A stretch of 11,438 nt of DNA, taken from Gammaproteobacteria bacterium. Its GTDB lineage: Bacteria > Pseudomonadota > Gammaproteobacteria > HK1. Location of the stretch: contig JAGRHX010000436.1 in NCBI GenBank assembly GCA_020444775.1, positions 1 through 11,438 of the forward strand, written 5' to 3'. Position numbers and translations under genes: made by a program. Below, piece after piece: positions 1 through 10,358 of the stretch. Numbering within the stretch: the stretch's first letter is position 1; every line of letters starts with the position of its first letter. The notes under the pieces were generated by a model. It saw nothing but the letters and a program-made list of their open reading frames with translations, did no database searches and was not told the origin of the DNA.

Positions 1-1
1 G

Positions 2-292
2 GTACATATCAAGGATCCGGGCCTGTGCGCCGTGCTACTGCCACGCTCCGGTCTGGGTCACAAGCACGGCATCGTGCTCGGTAACCTGGTGGGTCTGATC
101 GACGCCGACTACCAGGGACAGTTGTTCGTATCCTGCTGGAATCGGGGGAACCAGTCTTTTACCATCCAACCGGCGGATCGCATCGCGCAGATGGTGTTCG
201 TGCCCATTGCGCGGGTCGAATTCGAGCTCGTCGACGAGTTCGACACCAGTGAGCGTGGCACAGGCGGGTTCGGACACTCCGGGCTGCGCTGA
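2..292 (+). CDS. dut: dUTP diphosphatase (dUTPase), 3' part
   Basis: C-terminal 96 residues of the trimeric dUTPase, which hydrolyses dUTP to dUMP and PPi, keeping uracil out of DNA and supplying dUMP for dTMP synthesis in the cytoplasm. The 5' end lies outside the window. Conserved dUTPase motifs are visible in order: PRSGLG (motif II), GLIDADYQG (motif III, with the catalytic Asp region and the uracil-binding hairpin), [12 protein letters not shown] (motif IV) and the Gly-rich C-terminal [10 protein letters not shown] (motif V), which closes over the nucleotide phosphates. The frame is open from base 2 and ends at TGA. The gene stands just upstream of an AlgC-type gene, as in Pseudomonas (coaBC–dut–algC–argB). 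Nothing looks damaged. Identification is very secure; only the missing N-terminus limits it. Confidence 0.97.
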   Translation, partial: VHIKDPGLCAVLLPRSGLGHKHGIVLGNLVGLIDADYQGQLFVSCWNRGNQSFTIQPADRIAQMVFVPIARVEFELVDEFDTSERGTGGFGHSGLR

Positions 293-443
293 AGCACGAG
301 CGAGCAGATCGGGCCGTCGGTCACTGGTGGATACGGTGCTTTTGGAGGAAGCCTCCCAGGATCTCCAGGATCACCCTGATCCCCGGGAGCCCGAACGACC
401 CGGTTTCGGACGTCCGCTCCGCATTTCAGGCACGAAGCAGCGC

Positions 444-3929
<3,486 letters not shown>

Positions 3930-3930
<1 letters not shown>

Positions 3931-4658
3931 TGCCACGTGAGGTCGGGGCGCGAAAGCAGCAGATCCTGCAAGCGCTCGCTCAGGAGTTGGAATCGAACCC
4001 GGGCTCGAGAATCACCACGGCCCAGCTCGCGAAATCGGTGGGCGTGTCCGAGGCGGCTTTGTACCGTCACTTCCCCAGTAAGGCGCGCATGTTCGAATCG
4101 TTGATCGCGTTTGCCGAAGAAACCGTGTTCGGTCTCGCCCAGCGGGCGCTGCGCGACGAGCCTTGCGCGAGTCGCCGTTGCGCCCATCTGCTGCGTATCC
4201 TGGTCGGTTTCGCGGCCCGCAATCCCGGCATCACAAGGGTCTTGTGTGGTGAGCCGCTGGTCGGTGAGCACGAGCGGCTGCGCGCCCGGGTCGGCCAGTT
4301 CTTCGACCGCTGCGAGACGCAGCTCAAGCAGGTGCTACGAGAGTACGAAGGCGTGCCCGGTCAGCGGCTGGCGGTACCGGTGCCTGTGGCCGCGAATCTC
4401 ATGACCTGCTTCGCGGAGGGACGTCTGGCACAGTTCTGCCGCACCGGTTTCGGCCGTGCTCCCGACGAAGGATTCGAGCGCCATTGGCTCGCGCTGGAGC
4501 TCGCCGTGTTCGGTCCGACCAGCGGCCAGTCGCCGCGCATCGCGGCGCGTACGGTGGCGGATTCCAGCCCGCTGTCACCGTCGGCCGCGCATGCAGACGC
4601 CGACCCACAGGCTGGACTCACAGATGAACGATCGCTGCGGGCGCACGACCCGTGTTGA
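3930..4658 (+). CDS. slmA: nucleoid occlusion factor SlmA (TetR-type), with C-terminal tail
   Basis: DNA-bound inhibitor of FtsZ assembly that stops division septa forming across the nucleoid. The 242-residue product has the N-terminal TetR helix-turn-helix at about 28–55 (ITTAQLAKSVGVSEAALYRHFPSK), nearly identical in pattern to E. coli SlmA. It continues with the FtsZ-binding/dimerisation part (GFAARNPGITRVL, LRARVGQFFDRCETQLKQVL, FAEGRLAQF, FERHWLALE) to about residue 195. A further 47 residues, rich in Ala, Ser, Pro and Asp, have no counterpart in the 198-residue E. coli protein and look disordered. The ATG at 3930 overlaps the argB stop by one base, so translational coupling is likely. 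The frame is open further upstream inside argB, but that longer version would read through a real gene. The ygjP-type gene follows almost directly. Confidence 0.93.
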
Positions 4659-4672
4659 GGGCCCGTTCTTCG

Positions 4673-5569
4673 ATGCGCCGCGACGTGGTGCAGCCGGAGT
4701 CCGTGGTCCTGGACGGCGAGCGGGTGGAGTTCGATCTGGTACGCATGGTGCGCCGCCGTCACGCACATCTGGTGGTCAACGCGCAGGGGCGACTGCAGCT
4801 GCGCGTGCCCTATCGTTGCACGCTCGAATGGGCGAGACGCATTCTGCAGGACAATGCCACCTGGGTACGCGAGCGACTGGCAAGTGCGCGTCTGGAGCGA
4901 CCAGCCGTCATCCAGGATGGCTGCCTGCTGCGTTTCGACGGCCGTCTGCTACGTCTGCGGGTGATCTGCAACGCGCAGCGTTCGCTGTTCGACGAATCCT
5001 GGCCGCACATCTCCGCGGCGCTTGAGGCGCGGCCCGATCCGGCACGCGCGGGCCGCGAGCGCTCGATGGCCCTGGACAGCAAGGTAGCGATCCGATTCGA
5101 GCTTGCCGCCGACACGCTCACCGCCCACATGCTGGCGCTCGGTGGCGACGATCATCTGCCGATGGCTCTGGAACGCTGGTATCGAGCTGAGGCCAAGCGC
5201 CGTCTACCACCGCGCTTGCAGCGCTTCGCCCGCTTGCTGGGGCGTGAGCCGGGCACGATCACGATTCGGGGCCAGAGCACCCGCTGGGGGAGCTGCTCAT
5301 CGCGAGGCACGATCAGCCTGAACTGGAAGCTGCTGCTCATCGACAGCGCGCTGGCCGATTACGTGCTGGCGCATGAGGCCTGCCATCTGGTCGAGCTGAA
5401 TCACTCGGCCAGGTTCTGGAGGCTGGTGGCGCAGCTGATGCCGGATTACGCGGCGCGCCGCGACGCCCTGGCGCGGGTGCCGGCCACGCTGTCGCCACCG
5501 GCCCAGACGCATCCGCAGGCCTGCCCCCGGGCGCGTTCTCGGGGCGCGTCGAGCACCGCCGGCGATTGA
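4673..5569 (+). CDS. YgjP-type M48 metallohydrolase
   Basis: Predicted zinc-dependent hydrolase of the YgjP/DUF45 (WLM/SprT-like) group; 298 residues, cytoplasmic, no signal peptide. The N-terminal half (RRRHAHLVVNAQGRLQLRVPYRCT) has the strand-rich start of the family. The C-terminal half carries the signature RGQSTRWGSCSSRGTISLNWKL, then the zinc motif HEACH (His234, Glu235, His238) with a following LNHSARFW whose His244 is the expected third ligand. The natural substrate of the family is unknown. ATG 4673 is preferred, with GAGG 12 bases upstream. GTG 4652 is an in-frame alternative that would overlap the slmA stop by seven bases. The gene is the likely end of the argB–slmA transcript and converges on the DUF4124 gene. 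The last roughly 25 residues are low-complexity (Ala/Pro/Arg/Ser). Confidence 0.88.
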   Translation: MRRDVVQPESVVLDGERVEFDLVRMVRRRHAHLVVNAQGRLQLRVPYRCTLEWARRILQDNATWVRERLASARLERPAVIQDGCLLRFDGRLLRLRVICNAQRSLFDESWPHISAALEARPDPARAGRERSMALDSKVAIRFELAADTLTAHMLALGGDDHLPMALERWYRAEAKRRLPPRLQRFARLLGREPGTITIRGQSTRWGSCSSRGTISLNWKLLLIDSALADYVLAHEACHLVELNHSARFWRLVAQLMPDYAARRDALARVPATLSPPAQTHPQACPRARSRGASSTAGD

Positions 5570-5621
5570 GCCGCCAGCCTCCCTCGGACCCTCAGCAGGA
5601 CCCCAAGGTCAGCAGTAGCCT

Positions 5622-6290
5622 TTACTCGCGGGTCTGCTTGAGACTGCGATACCGGGCCAGATCCTGCTGATAGCGGCTTTCGAGCTGCGCTTTCTCCTCG
5701 ATGCGCTCTTCGATCGAGGCTGCCACCTCCTCGCGCTGTTGCTCGAGGTTGCCGATGTTGTCCAGCAAGGCAGGTGCCGCCTTGCGGCCGTTGCGTTCGA
5801 TCTGTGCAACCTTGGCACGTAGCGATTCCAGCTTGTCGTCCAGACGGGCGACGACCTGCTCGGTGTGGGTGATGCGAGAATCGATGGCGGCCAGCTTGCC
5901 ACGATGGGCGAGCGTCATGTCCTCTTCGGTGGTGAAGGTACGCAGCAGCGCCTGATCCTTCTCCGCCTGCTCGCGTGCCTGCTCTTCGAGCAGTGCCTGC
6001 TCGCGTGCCACGCGGAGCTGTTCCTCGCGCTCGGCACGCAGCTCCTCGGCGGTCTTGGCACGTGCGGTCTGCTCCACGGTCATGCCGCGACTGCTCTTGC
6101 GCACATGCCCGCTGCGCGAATACTCGGGTGGGACGGCATTGCCACATTCGCGCACGCCATCCTGGTTGGTCCAGCACTTGATGCTGCCGACGGCATGCGC
6201 GTTGCCCAACGAGATGGCGAGACCGAGTCCGAGCACGCACAGGCCCAGCCGCCGTGAGTGTCCGTGCCGGGTGAATCTGTTGTGGAGCAT
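5622..6290 (-). CDS. DUF4124 exported coiled-coil protein
   Basis: Unknown-function periplasmic protein of 222 residues. A signal peptide is clear: basic n-region (HGHSRR), hydrophobic LGLCVLGLGLAISLG and an AHA cleavage site at residues 31–33. The mature start, IKCWTNQDGVRECGNAVPPEY (37–57), is the DUF4124 pattern: a short domain with an aromatic-Thr-Asn/Asp-x-x-Gly core and two Cys (39, 49) that may form a disulfide. From about residue 70 to the end the protein is Glu/Arg/Gln-rich, with heptad-like spacing predicting a long coiled coil. The ATG at 6290 is supported by AGGAG about 10 bases upstream (– strand). The gene lies alone, convergent with ygjP. Nothing in context reveals a function; envelope-associated scaffolding is only a guess. 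Confidence 0.85.
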   Translation of the reverse strand: MLHNRFTRHGHSRRLGLCVLGLGLAISLGNAHAVGSIKCWTNQDGVRECGNAVPPEYSRSGHVRKSSRGMTVEQTARAKTAEELRAEREEQLRVAREQALLEEQAREQAEKDQALLRTFTTEEDMTLAHRGKLAAIDSRITHTEQVVARLDDKLESLRAKVAQIERNGRKAAPALLDNIGNLEQQREEVAASIEERIEEKAQLESRYQQDLARYRSLKQTRE

Positions 6291-6617
6291 GGATCGTCGT
6301 CTCCTGTCGCGCGTGAGCTTCTCGGAATCGGGTTGATGTCTCCCATGTCGGGTCGTCGATGGCTGCTGGAACGGCCGGTGCCGTGGGCAGTCCTGGGATC
6401 GGCGAAGCGCATCTGGGAATGTGCAACCGCACGCGCGAGAAGCCTGGTACCGTTACGGAACCACGCCGTGCCACGAGCAGTGTCACACTAATGAGTCATT
6501 ACGTTCCGCGCAATGCGATCTTCAGGGGCAGCGGGTCCGCGCGCGGTGGAAGTGTGACCACAGTCATGAGCGGCTCGTTCGCCGCCGCGGCGGCCGTCGG
6601 GTCCGGTCGAGCGCGCC
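6291..6617. other. 327-base non-coding gap between pyrE and the DUF4124 gene
   Basis: Lies downstream of pyrE and upstream of the DUF4124 gene, both on the – strand. Open frames across it lack a recognisable product and look like GC-driven shadows. It contains an imperfect inverted repeat at 6446–6462 (GGTACCG, TTA, CGGAACC; one mismatch), an AT-rich odd dyad at 6489–6501 (TAATGA-G-TCATTA), and the GC-only palindrome GCCGCCGCGGCGGC at 6581–6594. The dyad sits in a weak candidate – strand promoter. No T-tract terminator after pyrE is visible. Confidence 0.5.
6485..6513 (-). promoter_or_regulatory. weak candidate promoter with overlapping dyad for the DUF4124 gene
   Basis: On the – strand, TTGCGC (6513–6508) and TAGTGT (6490–6485) are separated by 17 bases. 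The –35 matches sigma-70 at about four positions and the –10 at only three, so the call is weak. The odd-length perfect dyad TAATGA-G-TCATTA (6489–6501) lies between and over these elements, as an operator would. The 5' leader to the ATG at 6290 would be close to 190 bases. Confidence 0.25.
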
Positions 6618-7265
6618 TCAGGACTTGACGCCGTACGCGTCCCGATAGCGCTCCAGGGCCTTTAGATGGGGCTGGAGCTCCGACTGGCCGGCCAGGAATC
6701 GAGCGATGGCATCCAGGTTGGCGACCGCGATCACCGCAAGCCCCATACGCTCGCGCAGCTCTTCGATGGCGCCACGATCGCCGGTGCCACGTTCCTGCCG
6801 GTCGAGCGCGATGACGACGCCTGACGCGGTCGCGCCCGCGGCGTTGATGACTTCCAGGGACTCGCGTACCGCGGTACCGGCCGAGATCACGTCGTCGATG
6901 ATGAGCACGCGACCGGCCAGCGGCGCGCCCACCGTGGTGCCGCCTTCGCCGTGGTCCTTGGCCTGCTTGCGGTTGAAGCAGTAGGGGACGTCGCGGCCGA
7001 ACTGCTCGGCCAGCACCACCGCCACGGCTGCCGCCAGGGGGATCCCCTTGTAGGCGGGGCCGAAGAGCATGTCGAATCGATGACCCGAATCGACGATGGC
7101 CTGCGCGTAGAAATGGGCCAGACGCGCCAGCTTGGCGCCGGAATCGAATACGCCACTGTTGTAGAAATAGGGGCTGACGCGCCCGGACTTGAGGGTGAAC
7201 TCGCCAAATCGCAGCACGCCACACTGCATCGCGAATTCGACGAATCGTTCTTGTGAGCTCTGCAT
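6618..7265 (-). CDS. pyrE: orotate phosphoribosyltransferase
   Basis: Type I PRTase that joins orotate to PRPP, giving OMP, the fifth step of de novo UMP synthesis in the cytoplasm. The 215-residue product matches E. coli PyrE (213). Family marks: [14 protein letters not shown] (23–36, orotate/phosphate contacts including Lys26), [10 protein letters not shown] (69–78), the flexible catalytic loop [11 protein letters not shown] (99–109, with Arg99, Lys100, Lys103 and His105), and the PRPP-binding motif [13 protein letters not shown] (120–132). The start ATG at 7265 gives the standard N-terminus ([13 protein letters not shown]) and has GGAAA close upstream. The reading frame stays open far upstream, through the divergent gene, but that is a shadow. 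The gene is divergent from the exonuclease III-type gene, as in the Pseudomonas pyrE–crc region. Confidence 0.97.
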   Translation of the reverse strand: MQSSQERFVEFAMQCGVLRFGEFTLKSGRVSPYFYNSGVFDSGAKLARLAHFYAQAIVDSGHRFDMLFGPAYKGIPLAAAVAVVLAEQFGRDVPYCFNRKQAKDHGEGGTTVGAPLAGRVLIIDDVISAGTAVRESLEVINAAGATASGVVIALDRQERGTGDRGAIEELRERMGLAVIAVANLDAIARFLAGQSELQPHLKALERYRDAYGVKS

Positions 7266-7291
7266 CTGCTGTTTCCGAAAGGCTGAAGGGC

Positions 7292-7324
7292 CCCTGCACG
7301 AAGCCAGGATGGATTGGGGCAGGG
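7292..7324 (-). promoter_or_regulatory. inverted repeat in the pyrE leader
   Basis: CCCTGC and GCAGGG, six bases each, flank a 21-base loop in the untranslated leader between the candidate promoter and the pyrE start. A hairpin could form in the mRNA about 25 bases before the ATG. No run of T follows on the – strand, so a classical intrinsic attenuator is not supported. It may be chance in this GC-rich DNA. Confidence 0.2.
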
Positions 7325-7364
7325 TTTGCTGAACGGGCGGGCACACCGCGTTGACGAGCCCGGT

Positions 7365-7392
7365 ATCATACCGGCGGTCAGGTAGCCGACAA
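7365..7392 (-). promoter_or_regulatory. candidate sigma-70 promoter for pyrE
   Basis: On the – strand, TTGTCG (7392–7387) and TATGAT (7370–7365) are 16 bases apart, matching the consensus at four and five of six positions. The –10 lies inside an odd-length perfect dyad, CCGGTAT-C-ATACCGG (7360–7374), which might be an operator or simply a symmetric –10. Transcription would start near 7357 and leave a leader of about 90 bases. No equally good promoter is visible for the divergent + strand gene. Confidence 0.5.
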
Positions 7393-7439
7393 ATCCAGGA
7401 CCTGAGCCTTCTCGAGTACAGACTTCGTAGAGACCGTCG

Positions 7440-8225
7440 ATGCGTATCGTCACCCTCAACGCCAATGGTATCCGTGCTGCTCATGGCAAGGGCTTCTTCA
7501 GCTGGCTGAGTCGACAAAGCGCCGACTTCGTGTGCCTTCAGGAGATCCGCGCGCACCGGGAGCAGCTGCAGGACCGTGCCTTCTGGCCGCGCCGGTATCA
7601 CTGTCACTACTTCGAGGCGCACAAGAAGGGCTATAGCGGCGTGGCCCTGTTCGCCCGTCATCAGCCAGAGGCGATCGTCGAGCGTATCGGGCATCCGAGC
7701 CTCGATGAGGAGGCGCGTTATCTGGAATTTCGCTATCCGGGACTGAGCGTGGTCTCGCTCTATCTGCCTTCCGGCACCTCCGGCGATGAGCGCCAGGCGC
7801 TGAAGATGGAATATCTGGACCGTTTCGTTGAGTTCGTGCGCCCGCAGCTGGACGGCTCACGCGAGTTCGTGTTCTGCGGAGACTTCAACATCGCCCACAA
7901 GCCCATCGATCTGAAGAACTGGCGGGGCAATCAGAAGAACTCGGGCTTCCTGCCCGAGGAGCGGCAGTGGCTGGACCGCTTGTTCGGTGAGGTCGGGCTG
8001 GTCGATACCTTTCGGGCGATCAACAGCGAGCCGGACCAATACACCTGGTGGTCCAATCGAGGTCAGGCGTGGGCCAAGAACGTTGGTTGGCGGATCGACT
8101 ATCAGGTCGCGACCCCGGGGCTGGCGCGGACCGCGCAGGCGGCGACCATCTACACGCGCAAGCGCTTCTCCGATCATGCGCCGCTGGTGATGGATTACCA
8201 GTTCGAGTTGCCCGAGCCGGCGTGA
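7440..8225 (+). CDS. exodeoxyribonuclease III / AP endonuclease (Crc relative)
   Basis: Predicted Mg-dependent AP endonuclease and 3'-5' exonuclease of the exonuclease–endonuclease–phosphatase fold, acting in base-excision repair; 261 residues, usual length. Key positions are intact: Asn7 and Asn9 in LNANGIRAA, metal ligand Glu35 in CLQEIRA, Tyr/Ser region [10 protein letters not shown], Asp148 and Asn150 in CGDFNIAH, Asp220 in WRIDYQ, and the Asp245–His246 pair in SDHAPL. The [23 protein letters not shown] segment and the position next to pyrE relate it to Pseudomonas Crc. Crc, as I recall it, has lost several of these residues (GDFN is GSLY, LQE is LQD, SDH is SQH). This protein should therefore be a working nuclease rather than a Crc-like Hfq partner (inference). 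ATG 7440 gives the standard MRIVTLN start; its ribosome-binding site is weak. Confidence 0.95.
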   Translation: MRIVTLNANGIRAAHGKGFFSWLSRQSADFVCLQEIRAHREQLQDRAFWPRRYHCHYFEAHKKGYSGVALFARHQPEAIVERIGHPSLDEEARYLEFRYPGLSVVSLYLPSGTSGDERQALKMEYLDRFVEFVRPQLDGSREFVFCGDFNIAHKPIDLKNWRGNQKNSGFLPEERQWLDRLFGEVGLVDTFRAINSEPDQYTWWSNRGQAWAKNVGWRIDYQVATPGLARTAQAATIYTRKRFSDHAPLVMDYQFELPEPA

Positions 8226-8228
8226 GCG

Positions 8229-8244
8229 CCGGCCGCGGGGCCGG
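8229..8244. terminator. possible bidirectional terminator hairpin
   Basis: A perfect 6-bp GC stem, CCGGCC, GCGG loop, GGCCGG, sits in the 52-base gap between the convergent exonuclease III-type gene and metW, four bases after the nuclease stop codon. Its position suits a shared terminator, but there is no T tract on either side, so an efficient intrinsic terminator is uncertain. Confidence 0.35.
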
Positions 8245-8277
8245 TTCGCTGAGCATCTCCCGCTCGCCCGGTATGCC

Positions 8278-8898
8278 TCAGCGTCCGCTGCCGTGCCGGC
8301 TACCGCGCCGCACCCTGTACATCGCCATCTCGGCGCACAAGGTCGGTAACGACCGGGTCAGCGGCGTCTCGAAGTAATCCGAGTTGAGGGCGGCGCGCTC
8401 GATGATCTCAATGTCGAGCTGGGTGCACAGCGATTCGAAATCCGGCAGCGTGCACAGATGGATGTTGTCGGTCTCGTACCATTGCGATGGCAGGCTGCGG
8501 GTCACCGGCATCCGACCCCGGAGGGTGAGCTGTACACGCGCCTTCCAGTGGCCGAAATTCGGGATCCCCACCACGCCCTCGCGTCCGACCCGTAGCATCT
8601 CCTTGAGCAGCCGGTCCGGGTAGGTCACGGCCTGCAGGGTCTGCTCCAGGGTGACGACGTCGAAGGCGTCGTCGTCGAACGCATTCAGACCGTCGTCCAG
8701 GTCGGCCTGGATCACGTTCACGCCGCGCCGCATGCAGGCGATGATGTTGTCCGTGTCGATGTCCAGGCCGTAGGCGCGTACGCCCAGCTGCTCGCGCAAT
8801 GCGGCCAACACCTCACCGTCGCCGCAGCCCAGATCCAGCACGCGTGCATTGCGCGGGATCCAGCGCGTCAGGTACTTGAGCCTTGCTTCGTTGACCAT
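8278..8898 (-). CDS. metW: methionine biosynthesis protein MetW
   Basis: MetW, a small methyltransferase-fold protein almost always paired with MetX; 206 residues, usual length. The SAM-binding motif I LDLGCGDG (21–28) and the acidic end of strand 2, YGLDID (43–48), are present, followed by the family-specific segments TLEQTLQAV, VGIPNFGHWKARVQL and WYETDNIHLCTLPDFESLC. Work in Pseudomonas species, as I recall it, indicates that MetW is needed for, or enhances, the activity of its partner MetX in homoserine acylation; its own catalytic role is not settled. The ATG shares its A with the metX TGA (base 8898), so translation is probably coupled. It is the last gene of the – strand operon. Confidence 0.95.
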   Translation of the reverse strand: MVNEARLKYLTRWIPRNARVLDLGCGDGEVLAALREQLGVRAYGLDIDTDNIIACMRRGVNVIQADLDDGLNAFDDDAFDVVTLEQTLQAVTYPDRLLKEMLRVGREGVVGIPNFGHWKARVQLTLRGRMPVTRSLPSQWYETDNIHLCTLPDFESLCTQLDIEIIERAALNSDYFETPLTRSLPTLCAEMAMYRVRRGSRHGSGR

Positions 8899-10088
8899 CA
8901 GTCGGCCGCCAGAAACGCGCTGAAGGCCTGTACATAGGCCGGAATGGGCATCAAGAACGAGTCGTGCCCATGCACCGACTCGATGTCTGCATAGCTGACG
9001 TCGACGCCGGCCCTGATCATGGCCTCGACAATCTCCCACGAGCGCGCGCTGGAGAAACGCCAATCGCTGGTGAACGAGATCGCCAGGCAGCGTGCCTTGA
9101 TGCCAGATAGCGCCGCGATCAAATCGCCGCCGTGGCGTGCCGCTGGATCGTAGTAATCGAGCAGCTTGGTCATGAGCAGGTAGGAGTTGGCGTCGAAACG
9201 GTGCACGAAGCTGGTGCCCTGATGACGCAGGTAGCTCTCGACCTGGAAGTCGACGTTGAAATCGAAACCCAGGCGGCCCTCGCGCAACTCTCGGCCGAAG
9301 CGTTCCCCCATTCCCTCGTCGGATAGATAGGTGATATGGCCGAGCATCCGCGCCACCATCAGGCCACGCCGCGGCACCACGTCGTGGTCGTAGTAATGAC
9401 CGTCGTGGAACTCGGGATCGCTGCGGATGGCCTGACGCGCCACCTCGTTGAAGGCGATGTTCTGTGCTGACAGCTTGGGCGCCGCGGCGATGATCGCTGC
9501 CCGACCGACCTGCTCAGGGAAATCGATGGTCCATTGCAGCGCGCCCATCCCGCCGAGGCTGCCGCCCACCACCGCCGCCCAGCGCTCGATGCCGAGGGCA
9601 AGCTGTAGACGGCGCTGACTGCGGACCCAGTCCTGCACCGTCACCACCGGAAAATCGGGACCGTAGCGCTTGCCGGTCTTTGGATTGATGCTGAGTGGCC
9701 CGGTGGAGCCGCGGCAGCCGCCGAGATTGTTCGGACACACGACGAAAAAGCGGTTGGTGTCGATCGGCTTGCCGGGGCCGACACAGGCCTCCCACCAGCC
9801 GGGCTTCTCCGCGCCTTCGTAGTAGCCGGCCGCATGATGGTCGCCGCTCAGGGCGTGGCAGATGAGCACCGCGTTCGAGGCGTCGGCGTTCAGCTCACCG
9901 TAGGTCTCGTAGACCAGCTGGAAACCCGGCAGCGTTCGCCCGCAATCGAGAGCCAACGGCTCATCGAACTGCATGGTCGACGGATTGACCAGACCGACCG
10001 TGTTCTCGGCCTGTTCAAAGCGGGTGGTCGGGCCTGACTCGTCGATGTCCGCGTCGGGGAGGTCCAGCGCCGGTTTGCCTGGGTTCAT
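8898..10088 (-). CDS. metX: homoserine O-acyltransferase (MetX type)
   Basis: Alpha/beta-hydrolase-fold enzyme that activates homoserine by O-acylation, the first committed step of methionine synthesis; 396 residues. The catalytic triad is visible: nucleophile Ser177 in [12 protein letters not shown], Asp342 in FTSDWRFSS and His375 in HGHDSFL. Other family marks are [44 protein letters not shown] and [15 protein letters not shown]. Arg344, following SDW where acetyl-CoA-specific enzymes usually carry Leu or Tyr, is compatible with succinyl-CoA as donor, as described for many gammaproteobacterial MetX proteins (from memory, unverified). ATG 10088 is chosen; TTG 10106 is an alternative with AGGAG 13 bases upstream. 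Either leaves an unusual 28–34-residue polar extension before the conserved NTVGLV start. It overlaps metW by one base. Confidence 0.94.
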   Translation of the reverse strand: MNPGKPALDLPDADIDESGPTTRFEQAENTVGLVNPSTMQFDEPLALDCGRTLPGFQLVYETYGELNADASNAVLICHALSGDHHAAGYYEGAEKPGWWEACVGPGKPIDTNRFFVVCPNNLGGCRGSTGPLSINPKTGKRYGPDFPVVTVQDWVRSQRRLQLALGIERWAAVVGGSLGGMGALQWTIDFPEQVGRAAIIAAAPKLSAQNIAFNEVARQAIRSDPEFHDGHYYDHDVVPRRGLMVARMLGHITYLSDEGMGERFGRELREGRLGFDFNVDFQVESYLRHQGTSFVHRFDANSYLLMTKLLDYYDPAARHGGDLIAALSGIKARCLAISFTSDWRFSSARSWEIVEAMIRAGVDVSYADIESVHGHDSFLMPIPAYVQAFSAFLAAD

Positions 10089-10171
10089 GCGATTGTACCG
10101 CTGCAAGGCGATTGCGAAGCTCCTGTATCCTGGTGGCGGCCATCCCGGCGGCCCTACCCACTCCCCAGCCG

Positions 10172-10195
10172 CCGGACGTGCCGACCAGCGTCCGG
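10172..10195 (-). repeat. 7-bp inverted repeat upstream of metX
   Basis: CCGGACG and CGTCCGG flank a 10-base loop, 84 bases before the metX start on the – strand. It could be a transcript hairpin or an operator-like dyad. There is no T run on the – strand side, so it is not a classical terminator. The function is unknown. Confidence 0.3.
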
Positions 10196-10232
10196 TCGCT
10201 ACGTGCGGGGTCGAGGTGAGGGTAATCGGTCT

Positions 10233-10304
10233 GTTGCCCAGGCCGCCGCCCAGGCTGTCGCCCAGGCTGTCGCCCAGCCTGTCGCCCAGCCTGTCGCCAG
10301 GCCG
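10233..10304. repeat. tandem 12-base repeat, about six units
   Basis: Consecutive units follow GTCGCCCAGSCT: two diverged units (10233–10256), three near-perfect ones (10257–10292) and a degenerate last unit (10293–10304). Unit 3 ends in AGGCT and units 4–5 in AGCCT, so CAGGCTG (10263–10269) and CAGCCTG (10275–10281) form a 7-bp inverted repeat with a 5-base loop. The flanking pair CAGGCTG (10251–10257) and CAGCCTG (10287–10293) can stack outside it. It is intergenic, between yggU and metX. Confidence 0.85.
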
Positions 10305-10358
10305 GGGCGCATCGTCGGACGCGCCGGGTCGTGACCTGCGGCGCCCCGCCGCGGTCCA

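Larger units (their letters stand above)
10089..10358. other. 270-base gap between yggU and metX
   Basis: No credible gene. Open frames on both strands exist only because of high GC and because a tandem 12-base repeat lacks stops. The gap holds the tandem repeat (10233–10304) and an inverted repeat (10172–10195). Just upstream of the chosen metX ATG the – strand reads TACAAT, a good –10-like hexamer but without a –35 at proper spacing. AGGAG further upstream would serve the alternative TTG start. Confidence 0.5.

Noticed and set aside
207..443. Upstream extension of the algC-like reading frame to base 207
   Set aside because: It would overlap the end of dut by 86 bases. The extra 79 residues are a low-complexity Ser/Arg/Pro mix without homology feel, and the weak Shine–Dalgarno and membrane-anchor logic favour ATG 444.
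5446..6486. 346-residue – strand frame across ygjP and the DUF4124 gene
   Set aside because: Arg/Ala/Gly-rich shadow. The ygjP HEACH motif and the DUF4124 signal peptide lie in the competing frames.
6581..6594. GCCGCCGCGGCGGC palindrome after pyrE as a terminator
   Set aside because: A perfect palindrome without a loop or T tract; likely chance in GC-rich DNA.
6618..7694. Long 358-residue version of pyrE starting inside the exonuclease III-type gene
   Set aside because: The extra 143 residues are antisense to a clear nuclease gene; ATG 7265 gives the family-standard length.
10233..10304. Tandem repeats as a CRISPR array
   Set aside because: The 12-base units abut directly with no spacers, and no cas genes are present.
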